Assembly (NCBI GenBank): GCA_934316845.1
Contig: CAKRDZ010000030.1
Span: 1 to 38,234, forward strand
DNA: 38,234 bases
Reading direction: 5' to 3'
Origin: an uncultured Eubacterium sp.
GTDB taxonomy: Bacteria; Bacillota; Clostridia; Lachnospirales; Lachnospiraceae
Both the position numbers and the translations under genes were made by a program. The notes beneath the pieces were generated by a model, which saw nothing but the letters and a program-made list of their open reading frames with translations, did not search any database and was not told the origin of the DNA. Positions 1 through 6,560 of this stretch are shown piece after piece; the stretch's first letter is position 1, and every line of letters begins with the position of its first letter.

Positions 1-192
1 AAACCAGCTGTTTAGGTGGTTTATTTGCTATGTCCTTTGTTTCTTGGTTGTCTAAAATTTCTTTTTTTCAAACTTTTATTCCTCCCAAGATTTTAAAACT
101 ATTTTAGCATTTTTTTCCAATTGTGTCTACCCATTTCCATCAATATACCTTTAAATCATTTCTCCCAAAATGAATTTTCCCTCAAAAAACAA

Positions 193-221
193 TTGACAAA
201 TATGCTCATTCCATGTATAAT
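193..221 (+). promoter_or_regulatory. sigma-A promoter of tRNA-Thr
   Basis: A perfect TTGACA (193-198) and a perfect TATAAT (216-221) are separated by 17 bases. The tRNA starts 19 bases further on. This is a consensus vegetative promoter, as expected for a stable RNA gene. Confidence 0.85.
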
Positions 222-240
222 AACATTCGTTGATAATTTT

Positions 241-313
241 GCTTCGATAGCTCAGTCGGTAGAGCACTTCACTCGTAATGAAGGGGTCGAGGGTTCAAGT
301 CCCTTTCGAAGCT
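241..313 (+). tRNA. tRNA-Thr, anticodon CGU
   Basis: The sequence folds as a cloverleaf: acceptor GCTTCGA pairs with TCGAAGC, the D arm is GCTC/GAGC, the anticodon stem is CTTCA/TGAAG around the loop CTCGTAA, and the T arm is GAGGG-TTCAAGT-CCCTT. The anticodon is CGT in DNA, reading ACG, so the charged amino acid is threonine. The discriminator is T (313), as I recall for Bacillus tRNA-Thr. The CCA end is not encoded and must be added after transcription. It stands alone with its own promoter and terminator. Confidence 0.96.
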
Positions 314-326
314 TATAACCAACAAT

Positions 327-366
327 AAAAGGATAGATTCCTCATTATGGAAGCTATCCTTTTTTA
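327..366 (+). terminator. Bidirectional Rho-independent terminator
   Basis: The arms AAAAGGATAG and CTATCCTTTT, with short inner pairing, are followed by a T run on the plus strand. It ends the tRNA transcript. Read on the minus strand the same hairpin is followed by TTTT and could end the ABC transporter operon whose last stop is at 380. Confidence 0.85.
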
Positions 367-379
367 ATGATTCTATTTT

Positions 380-1057
380 TTAAACCAATTTTCTCATAGA
401 AGCCCCAAACGCATTTTTGGAAAAATTACGCTTATAAAAAATCCGGGTCATAACGAGATTTATGGCACAGCCGGCAAGGATCAGAAAAACAGCGGCAACG
501 GCACAGCCAACCGGCGAAAGCATTTTCCAATATTTTACAAAGTCAATTTGATCCTCAAAGATGCCAATGGCAAATCCGACACAAAAGCAGATCACATAAA
601 TTCCTGCCAGAGCCGCCCAGAAGAATTTATACAAAAACACATTACCAATCCCGAAAAAGCAGACGACCACGCCATACACCAATGCTGTGCGTAAATACAC
701 CTCCGGCTGCCCTTCACGCACGCTGCCAAGAATCATCAAAAACGCTAAATACATAAGATACGCTATCATCGTTCCGGCAAACATACTTTTTGTCGCCAGT
801 GTAGTCTGGATCTTTTTGCGCAGCACCGAACCCTTTACAAAACCACTGATATCATTTACAAGCAGTATTTCCATCGGCATGATCCCGGCGACTGCAAAAA
901 ACAGCGGGCTAAGATCTTCTGCCACTTCCGGTCTGCCGCTCAGTGAAAAAAATTTCCATACAATTCCAAGACAGATAAATGCTGCACTCACAAGCCATTT
1001 TTTCTTACAGCAGCTCTGCTGCAATAACGTTTTTATCGCCTTCCATTCATTCTTCAT
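380..1057 (-). CDS. ABC transporter membrane subunit (second permease)
   Basis: Integral membrane protein of 225 residues with about six hydrophobic segments and no recognisable soluble domain. It is the last gene of a four-gene minus-strand operon (GntR regulator, ATPase, two membrane proteins). Its ATG overlaps the stop of the preceding membrane gene by 11 bases, and an AAAGAGG ribosome site lies just upstream, so the two are probably translationally coupled. Pairing with an ATPase of the ABC-2 kind and a second membrane protein of the same size suggests a heterodimeric permease. The substrate is unknown; in related YtrA-controlled operons such pumps respond to cell-wall antibiotics, but nothing in this sequence proves that. 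Confidence 0.72.
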   Translation of the reverse strand: MKNEWKAIKTLLQQSCCKKKWLVSAAFICLGIVWKFFSLSGRPEVAEDLSPLFFAVAGIMPMEILLVNDISGFVKGSVLRKKIQTTLATKSMFAGTMIAYLMYLAFLMILGSVREGQPEVYLRTALVYGVVVCFFGIGNVFLYKFFWAALAGIYVICFCVGFAIGIFEDQIDFVKYWKMLSPVGCAVAAVFLILAGCAINLVMTRIFYKRNFSKNAFGASMRKLV

Positions 1058-1676
1058 TTATAACACCTCTTTCCCGCAGCATCATGTGCTGCATTGTTAT
1101 CACATTGATCGCTATAATAACTGCCATAATGACAATTTTCGCTGACATGGTCAGTTCCGTTAGTTTCCATACTGCTATTTTTTCTGTCACCAGGACAACC
1201 AGCCTTGCAAGTCCCCCTAAAGCAATCGCCCAAACGCACATATAGACCAGAAGTGCTTCACAATATCTTGTCGCATTGACGATGACCAGCGCCACTCCAT
1301 AAATCATTCCTATCGAAATGCAGACCAATCCACTCGGCTCCCGGTACCATGCTATACTCCCCATAACAGCCGCAACTACGAAACGCCGTATCAGATCCGC
1401 CAGAACAACCTGACGAAACATCGTTTCCCCCACATAAGACGTTTTCAAAAAAATATAATTGTTATTTTCTTTATTGCAGATTCCCGCAAACACCATATAA
1501 TCTCCTATACTCTCATACGTAATATAGAAGAAAACGATAACCCACGACCACGACAGGTACGCGGGGTCGGTAAAAAACCATGTCAATATAAAAAGCGCCG
1601 CCGGAAATATGCCAATAAATATCAGTCGGTATACAAACGACGTATATCCCCGGAAACTGTGAATGATATTACTCAT
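1047..1676 (-). CDS. ABC transporter membrane subunit (first permease)
   Basis: Integral membrane protein of 209 residues with roughly six transmembrane helices, similar in size and topology to the next gene but clearly diverged from it. The start chosen is the ATG at 1676, because AAAGGAGG lies six bases before it; it overlaps the ATPase stop by eight bases (ATGAGTAA). A longer in-frame start at 1697 has no ribosome site. The overlaps on both sides show a tightly coupled operon. Its likely role is half of the transmembrane channel energised by the ATPase encoded just upstream. No substrate-specific motif is visible. Confidence 0.72.
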   Translation of the reverse strand: MSNIIHSFRGYTSFVYRLIFIGIFPAALFILTWFFTDPAYLSWSWVIVFFYITYESIGDYMVFAGICNKENNNYIFLKTSYVGETMFRQVVLADLIRRFVVAAVMGSIAWYREPSGLVCISIGMIYGVALVIVNATRYCEALLVYMCVWAIALGGLARLVVLVTEKIAVWKLTELTMSAKIVIMAVIIAINVITMQHMMLRERGVINEE

Positions 1677-2586
1677 GTACATCCTCCTTTGCCACATCAG
1701 ATGCGGATTTCATCAATTCCACACATAATTTAGAAAGATCCGGAATCTCCTCTGCTACCTCAAACGGTTCTATGTGATCTATTTTGTCCACCTCACAAAG
1801 TCCTTCAAAACCATAAGAATTTTCTGTCATTGTCAAAAGCCACGGTTTTATCTGCTCGGCATCTTTTTTCTCGCCACGGATTACACGGTACTTTCCTTTC
1901 AATTCTTCCACAAACCCCTGCGCCAGAATCTTTCCTTTTGCCATGATGATCACATAGTCTGTGATTCGTTCCATATCTGCGATGTTATGTGTGGAAAAGA
2001 GAACCGTTCTCTCGCCCTCTTTTTCATTGAGGTAATCACAGATCAACGCACATAATTTTTCCCGCATAACCGGATCCAATGGGGATGCCGGCTCATCCAA
2101 AACAAGCATCTCCGTCTCTCTGGCAAGCACACCGGCGAGCATTAATTTAGTACGGTTTCCATCGGACAGCTGCGATACTTTTTTATTCTCTATTCCATCT
2201 TCCGAACCGATTGCCAGTTCTTTCCGAAAATACATATATTTTTCTTCATCAAATGTCTCAAATAACACCTTACTGATTTGACCGATCTGATTTAACTTCC
2301 AATGAGGAAGATAATATCCCTGCGTCCCGGTATACCCTATTTTTTCTTTGACTTCCGGCCCGTTTTCGCGGTCTTTTTCGTCGTATTTTCCAAAATATAC
2401 AACTTCTCCCTCGTGCTTCAGCTGCAATCCGACCAAGATGTCCAATAAGGTTGTCTTTCCTGCCCCGTTTTCACCAACCAAAGCCGTCGCATATCCTTTT
2501 GGCACCCGCAGTTCCGGGACATCCAATACAAATTTCTTATATTTTTTGCGAATCTCTTTTCCTTCCAATGCACAATTAAATTCCAT
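1669..2586 (-). CDS. ABC transporter ATP-binding protein
   Basis: Cytoplasmic ATPase of 305 residues. Walker A is GENGAGKTT at about residues 38-46, the signature is LSDGN (a variant of LSGGQ) near residue 140, Walker B is VLDEP near residue 163, and the switch histidine lies in STHNIAD. A C-terminal extension of about 90 residues follows the nucleotide-binding domain. The start is the ATG at 2586, seven bases after GGAGG; an ATG at 2598 overlaps that ribosome site and is unlikely. It energises the two membrane proteins encoded downstream. The Asp in the signature is unusual but the other motifs look active. Confidence 0.88.
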   Translation of the reverse strand: MEFNCALEGKEIRKKYKKFVLDVPELRVPKGYATALVGENGAGKTTLLDILVGLQLKHEGEVVYFGKYDEKDRENGPEVKEKIGYTGTQGYYLPHWKLNQIGQISKVLFETFDEEKYMYFRKELAIGSEDGIENKKVSQLSDGNRTKLMLAGVLARETEMLVLDEPASPLDPVMREKLCALICDYLNEKEGERTVLFSTHNIADMERITDYVIIMAKGKILAQGFVEELKGKYRVIRGEKKDAEQIKPWLLTMTENSYGFEGLCEVDKIDHIEPFEVAEEIPDLSKLCVELMKSASDVAKEDVHE

Positions 2587-2602
2587 AATATCCTCCATTC
2601 TT

Positions 2603-2980
2603 TTACTCCTGCTCCTCCATCTTCAAAAGCAGGGTCATCATTTCTTTCAATTCCTTTTCCGGCATTCCGGCTCTTTTCGCCGCCCGGATTGCCTCCTGCA
2701 GAGCTTCCTCCACTTTCCGCAAATGCTGTTCACGAAGCATCTCACTGTCGTGAGCATTGACATAATACCCTTTCCCCTGAACTGCTGTCACAAGTCCTTG
2801 CTGCTCTAACAGTTCATATGCCTTCATCGTCGTGATCACGCTGATCTTCAAATCTTTTGCCAATCCACGTATCGACGGCAGATACTCGCCCTGCGGGTAA
2901 ACTCCCGCCAGAATATCCGCCTCAAACTGCTCCGCGATCTGCTTATATATGGGGACTCCGCTGTTTTGCAAAATCTTCAT
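2603..2980 (-). CDS. GntR-family transcriptional regulator, YtrA subfamily
   Basis: A 125-residue regulator. The N-terminal 75 residues form a GntR winged helix (PIYKQIAEQFEADILAG, then LPSIRGLAKDLKISVITTMK as the helix-turn-helix), followed by a short helical tail of about 45 residues rather than a ligand-binding domain. That short tail is typical of the YtrA subfamily, which usually regulates an adjacent ABC transporter. It is the first gene of the operon and its stop lies 16 bases before the ATPase start. AGGAGG precedes the ATG by five bases. It probably represses its own operon; the inducer is unknown. Confidence 0.88.
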   Translation of the reverse strand: MKILQNSGVPIYKQIAEQFEADILAGVYPQGEYLPSIRGLAKDLKISVITTMKAYELLEQQGLVTAVQGKGYYVNAHDSEMLREQHLRKVEEALQEAIRAAKRAGMPEKELKEMMTLLLKMEEQE

Positions 2981-3012
2981 ATGCGCCTCCTGTTACAACT
3001 GTTTATATGTTA

Positions 3013-3041
3013 TATATACACTATGTACAGCAAAATGTCAA
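3013..3041 (-). promoter_or_regulatory. Promoter of the gntR-ABC transporter operon
   Basis: On the minus strand TTGACA (3041-3036) and TATATA (3018-3013) are 17 bases apart, 33 bases before the gntR start. The -10 region lies in an AT-rich imperfect dyad (about 3000-3030) that could hold the autoregulatory operator; that part is inference. Confidence 0.75.
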
Positions 3042-3057
3042 TAGTTTTTTAGATTTT

Positions 3058-3134
3058 CTTTTAGAAAAATAAGCCCCTGCTTTTCCCTTCGGGACCGCTT
3101 GCGCTTAGAGAACCCACGTAGCGGTACATGAGGG
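3058..3134 (+). repeat. 77-bp direct repeat, copy A
   Basis: Matches copy B (3152-3228) with two mismatches over 77 bases. It starts 16 bases upstream of the gntR operon's -35 box. It is a duplicated left arm of the hairpin element described in the next entry. No open frame or ribosome site supports a gene here. Confidence 0.9.
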
Positions 3135-3151
3135 TTCTTTTTGCAGTTTAA

Positions 3152-3299
3152 CTTTTAGAAAAATAAGCCCCTGTTTTTCCATTCGGGACCGCTTGCGCTT
3201 AGAGAACCCACGTAGCGGTACATGAGGGCAAACTACGCCCTCTATGTACCGACGGTGTTCTAAATCCCTCATAGGAAAAGCAGGGGCTTATTTTTTCTA
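3152..3299. repeat. Long imperfect hairpin element with copy B of the 77-bp repeat
   Basis: Copy B (3152-3228) is followed by a partly complementary arm. The base stem is about 23 pairs (AAAAATAAGCCCCTG against CAGGGGCTTATTTTT), the apex is GTACATGAGGGC against GCCCTCTATGTAC, and a weaker middle stem pairs TTAGAGAAC with GTTCTAA. T or A runs flank the base on both strands, so it could act as a bidirectional terminator. A further partial copy of the right end, GGGCTTATTTTT, lies at about 3340-3351. It could equally be a small non-autonomous mobile element. Confidence 0.8.
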
Positions 3300-3360
3300 T
3301 AAAGCAAAAGTGTAAAAACATAATATAAAAAATTTGTAGGGCTTATTTTTGATAATATGA

Positions 3361-3654
3361 GTTTATGTTCTAACAAGCGACGAAACTTGCTATCGAACGC
3401 TATAAATCGATATTTTTAAGAGAAGAATAAGTCGCAATTGCATAACTGTCTGAGATATTTATAAATCATTTCAGCAGACAAAAACTCCGGATTACATTCT
3501 TGCATGATAATCCGAGGTTTTTGTTTGCGCACACTGCAAAGCAGTGTGATTTATAAATATCGAGTTTTATGCAATAAGACTGGTCTATTCTTCGATAAAA
3601 ATGATGATTTATCGTGAGATAGCTCCCGTTTCTGTCGATTGTTAGACCATAAAC
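3361..3654. repeat. 294-bp inverted-repeat element with two internal hairpins
   Basis: The outer arms of about 110 bases each are imperfectly complementary: GTTTATGTTCTAACAA at the left end matches the reverse complement of the right end (3639-3654) with one mismatch. The pairing continues with small gaps to ATATTTATAAATCA. Inside are two hairpins, at about 3476-3526 (ACTCCGGATTA / TAATCCGAGGT) and 3530-3549 (CACACTGC / GCAGTGTG), giving a three-way junction. It ends 29 bases from the htpG stop, so it forms the htpG 3' region. The form suggests either a MITE-like insertion or a structured RNA. No protein is encoded. Confidence 0.82.
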
Positions 3655-3683
3655 TTATGTTTCTGCACGAAAAACCGTCTATG

Positions 3684-5720
3684 TTACTTCTCCTTTGCCA
3701 GCAATTCCATGATTTCATTGCTGCGCATAACAAATTCTGTCATTTCTTCCGGCTCAAGCGGCTTGTGGCTGATCATGGCAAGATCATACAGCTGCTTGCA
3801 GAAAAGATCTGTCTTGTCGCCGTCTTTGTGGCTTTCTACATATTGAACCAGTGGATTTGCCACATTGAGGACAAGTGTCTCACCACCAAAATCGCCCATT
3901 GCACCCATGCCGTTCATCGCATACATCTTCATCATATCCTGCATACGGCGGGTTTCTTCCGATATCGTAATCATCGAAGCAATCTTTTCATTTTTCATCT
4001 TCTCGACACGAACATCCAGATTTTCCTTGCCAAGAGCCTTTTTGAAGATTTCCGTCAAAGCATCTTTCTTCTCCTTGATCTCGTCTTCGCTCATTTCTTC
4101 CACAAAATCTTCCGTTACCTGGGCATCAATACGCTGGAATTTGACATTGTCGTCTCCCATCTCCAGAGAGGAGATAAATGGCTGGTCAATGTTGTGTGTC
4201 AATACAAAGGCATTTTTATTTTCCTCGCGAAACAGATTGATATACTGACTCTGCTGTTTTCTGTCCGTCACATAATAAATGACTGTTTTTGGTGGCTCCT
4301 GCGGTTCGGAATCTTTGTCTTCTTCGCCCTTTTCAACCACTTCTGCTTCCGGAGTATCCACCGTCTCCAGATATTCTTTCATCGTCATATATTTGTCATC
4401 AAGATCTTTGAATAAGATATAGTCTTTCATCTTACCCTTGAACTTTTCATCTTTCAGGCAGCCGTATTTGATAAACGGACTGATATCATCCCAGTATTTT
4501 TCAAAATTCTCACGGTCTGTCTTGCACATTCCGGTCAGCTTGTCTGCCACTTTCTTCGTGATATAATCTGCGATCTTAGCCACAAATCCATCGTTCTGCA
4601 AAGCACTGCGTGATACGTTCAATGGCAGATCCGGACAGTCGATAACACCTTTCAGAAGCATCAAAAATTCCGGAATTACTTCTTTGATATTGTCGGCGAT
4701 AAACACCTGATTATTGTACAGTTTGATAACGCCCTCTGCATTTTCGTATTCCAGATTTACTTTTGGGAAGTACAAAATACCTTTCAGGTTAAATGGATAA
4801 TCCATATTCAAATGAATCCAGAACAATGGCTCTTTGTAATCCTGGAACACTTTGCGGTAGAATTCTTTATACTCTTCTTCCGTGCATTCATTTGGATGCT
4901 TCGTCCAAAGAGGCGTTGTATCGCTGATGGAAACCGGACGTTTCAAAATCTTCGTTTTCTTAACCGGTTCTTTCTTCTCCGCGTTTTCGCCCTCTTTTTC
5001 CTCTTTTGGCTCTTCCACGATCTCCTCGATAACTGTATCTTCTTCAGTTACTTCTTCACTTGGAATCGTCTCGTACTGCGGTTCTGCATTTTCGTTGGTA
5101 AGGAAAATCTCAACCGGCATAAAGGAACAGTATTTATCCAGCACTTCACGCACGCGGTATTCATTGGAGAACTCATAACTGTCTTCGTTCAAATGAAGAA
5201 TGATCTCCGTTCCGACCGTGTCTTTGTCGCTGTCGCTCATCTCAAATTCGGTTCCGCACTCCGACTCCCAGTGAATGGACTGCTCGCCCTCCAGATACGA
5301 ACAAGTATTGATCTCCACGCGGTCAGCTACCATAAAGGCAGAATAGAAACCAAGTCCGAAATGTCCGATGATCTGGTCTTCACTTGATTTATCTTTGTAT
5401 TTTTCAAGGAAATCCGTCGCTCCGGAAAATGCGATCTGGTTAATGTACTCTTTTACCTCATCTTCCGTCATACCAAGTCCGTTATCCACAAAACGGATCG
5501 TCTTGTCCTCGGCATTGACAAATACTTCCACTTTTTCCTTATAATCGTCCGGAAGGGATGTCTCGCCGATCATCTCCAGTTTTTTTAATTTTGTGATGGC
5601 ATCGCACCCATTGCTGACAAGTTCACGGATGAAAATGTCATGATCCGAATACAGCCATTTTTTAATAATGGGAAAAATATTATCCGAATTAATTGCTAAA
5701 CTTCCTTGCTCTTTTTTCAT
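3684..5720 (-). CDS. htpG: Molecular chaperone HtpG (bacterial Hsp90)
   Basis: ATP-dependent cytoplasmic chaperone of 678 residues. The GHKL ATPase domain is plain: IRELVSNGCDA with catalytic Glu33 and Asn37, DNGLGM at 79-84, GHFGLGFYSAF at 119-129, GTEIILHL at 170-177. The middle-domain arginine appears in NVSRSALQ. The protein is longer than E. coli HtpG (about 624 residues) because of an acidic, lysine-containing linker at about residues 209-265, between the N-terminal and middle domains, and a second short acidic insert later. The ATG is preceded by AGGAG. It is monocistronic, with a sigma-A promoter and CIRCE upstream, so HrcA repression is likely. Confidence 0.97.
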   Translation of the reverse strand: MKKEQGSLAINSDNIFPIIKKWLYSDHDIFIRELVSNGCDAITKLKKLEMIGETSLPDDYKEKVEVFVNAEDKTIRFVDNGLGMTEDEVKEYINQIAFSGATDFLEKYKDKSSEDQIIGHFGLGFYSAFMVADRVEINTCSYLEGEQSIHWESECGTEFEMSDSDKDTVGTEIILHLNEDSYEFSNEYRVREVLDKYCSFMPVEIFLTNENAEPQYETIPSEEVTEEDTVIEEIVEEPKEEKEGENAEKKEPVKKTKILKRPVSISDTTPLWTKHPNECTEEEYKEFYRKVFQDYKEPLFWIHLNMDYPFNLKGILYFPKVNLEYENAEGVIKLYNNQVFIADNIKEVIPEFLMLLKGVIDCPDLPLNVSRSALQNDGFVAKIADYITKKVADKLTGMCKTDRENFEKYWDDISPFIKYGCLKDEKFKGKMKDYILFKDLDDKYMTMKEYLETVDTPEAEVVEKGEEDKDSEPQEPPKTVIYYVTDRKQQSQYINLFREENKNAFVLTHNIDQPFISSLEMGDDNVKFQRIDAQVTEDFVEEMSEDEIKEKKDALTEIFKKALGKENLDVRVEKMKNEKIASMITISEETRRMQDMMKMYAMNGMGAMGDFGGETLVLNVANPLVQYVESHKDGDKTDLFCKQLYDLAMISHKPLEPEEMTEFVMRSNEIMELLAKEK

Positions 5721-5784
5721 GTCAAGTCACTCTCCTGTTATAAAATCTTGTAATAACTGAATCGTTACATTTACTATAAAAAGT

Positions 5785-5813
5785 ATTGTAATACAGAAAA
5801 AATGAGATGTCAA
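5785..5813 (-). promoter_or_regulatory. htpG sigma-A promoter
   Basis: On the minus strand TTGACA (5813-5808) and TACAAT (5790-5785) are 17 bases apart. This leaves a leader of about 58 bases before the htpG ATG at 5720. The -35 box lies seven bases downstream of the CIRCE operator. Confidence 0.85.
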
Positions 5814-5820
5814 GGATTTT

Positions 5821-5847
5821 TTAGCACTCGTTAGAGTTGAGTGCTGA
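5821..5847. promoter_or_regulatory. CIRCE operator (HrcA site)
   Basis: TTAGCACTC, nine bases, then GAGTGCTGA: one base away from the classical TTAGCACTC-N9-GAGTGCTAA. It lies just upstream of the htpG -35 box and overlaps the stop codon of the DUF5721-like gene. CIRCE is the HrcA heat-shock repressor site, so htpG here probably belongs to the class I heat-shock regulon. Confidence 0.93.
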
Positions 5848-6280
5848 CAATATCATGTTTTTTCAAAAATGCCTGGCAGTTTTCATCCCAAAGTGTCTCC
5901 GCATTGCGGTCTAATGAGAACTCTGCCGGCGTATACGTTGACAGGCACGTCAGCGTTCCTGCCTCAAACTGGATCCGCAGTCCGCCACAGTCTCCATTTG
6001 CACTATAATGAACAAACTGTATTTTCAAAAAATCCGGTGTCTGCTTGCCTTTGATCAGTTCAAAAACCACCGGCCGCAGCAATTTCCATGGGATGTATTC
6101 CCGTTCTTTATATTGTTCCGCATCTTCCGGCGACAGCCAGTCATGTGACATTGTTCCTTTTATTGTTATCGGAACAATCGTGCGTATCTCTGCGACACTT
6201 ACACAAAATTTGTCAAATGTTTCCTGAAGAAGCAGTTGTGCCATAAAGAGCTTCACTTCTTCAATCTGATACATTTTCAT
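5831..6280 (-). CDS. DUF5721-like protein of unknown function
   Basis: A 149-residue soluble protein without signal peptide or membrane segment. I associate its pattern (MYQIEEVKLFMAQLLLQETFD at the start, then IPWKLLRPVVFELIKGK and ADGDCGG-like text) with the DUF5721 family of Lachnospiraceae; no function is known to me. AGAGG lies nine bases before the ATG at 6280. It sits between the divergent small cysteine-rich gene and htpG. Its stop overlaps the CIRCE element, so read-through into htpG would occur under the operator. The family assignment is from memory and should be treated as moderate. Confidence 0.7.
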   Translation of the reverse strand: MKMYQIEEVKLFMAQLLLQETFDKFCVSVAEIRTIVPITIKGTMSHDWLSPEDAEQYKEREYIPWKLLRPVVFELIKGKQTPDFLKIQFVHYSANGDCGGLRIQFEAGTLTCLSTYTPAEFSLDRNAETLWDENCQAFLKKHDIVSTQL

Positions 6281-6368
6281 ACGAATAACCTCTTTTTTGC
6301 ATATTTTTTCTCAATTTGACAATACTAATCGCGTGTCAATAAACACTTCATCAGGAAAGGAGAATACC

Positions 6369-6560
6369 ATGAGAGCAAAGGAATCTACCTATCGTAATGT
6401 TGCACAAAACTGTAGTGCTTACTGCATTAAACAGGACTGCAAATGTACAAACAAATCCGGAGACGAGGATGTCTCCTGTACAACCTGCAAGCATTTTTCC
6501 GATCAGGAATACTGCAAACTGGATCTGTTTGACCCGATCGTTGCAGAACACAACTTTTAA
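6369..6560 (+). CDS. Small cysteine-rich protein (63 residues)
   Basis: A 63-residue protein with seven cysteines at 15, 19, 24, 26, 37, 40 and 49 (CxxxC, CxC and CxxC spacings) and His42 in between. This pattern suggests a small zinc or iron-sulfur protein, but it is not a classical ferredoxin (no CxxCxxC). The start is the ATG at 6369, preceded by AAAGGAG; an earlier in-frame start has no ribosome site. It has no signal peptide. It is transcribed away from the DUF5721-like gene and its stop overlaps the stop of the convergent GH13-like gene. I do not recognise a named family. Confidence 0.75.
   Translation: MRAKESTYRNVAQNCSAYCIKQDCKCTNKSGDEDVSCTTCKHFSDQEYCKLDLFDPIVAEHNF

Noticed and set aside
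1..192. A gene or RNA before the tRNA promoter
   Set aside because: No frame with a ribosome site is present; the stretch is AT-rich. A short AAACCA/TGGTTT pairing at 1-22 may be the end of something outside the window but cannot be judged.
3639..4415. Plus-strand open frame of 258 codons over the htpG 3' end
   Set aside because: It lies opposite htpG, has a hydrophobic low-complexity translation typical of antisense frames, and no ribosome site or family motif.
6316..6339. Face-to-face TTGACA boxes as divergent promoters for the small Cys-rich and DUF5721-like genes
   Set aside because: Both -35 boxes are perfect but neither is followed at 16-18 bases by a convincing -10 box, so I do not list them as promoters.
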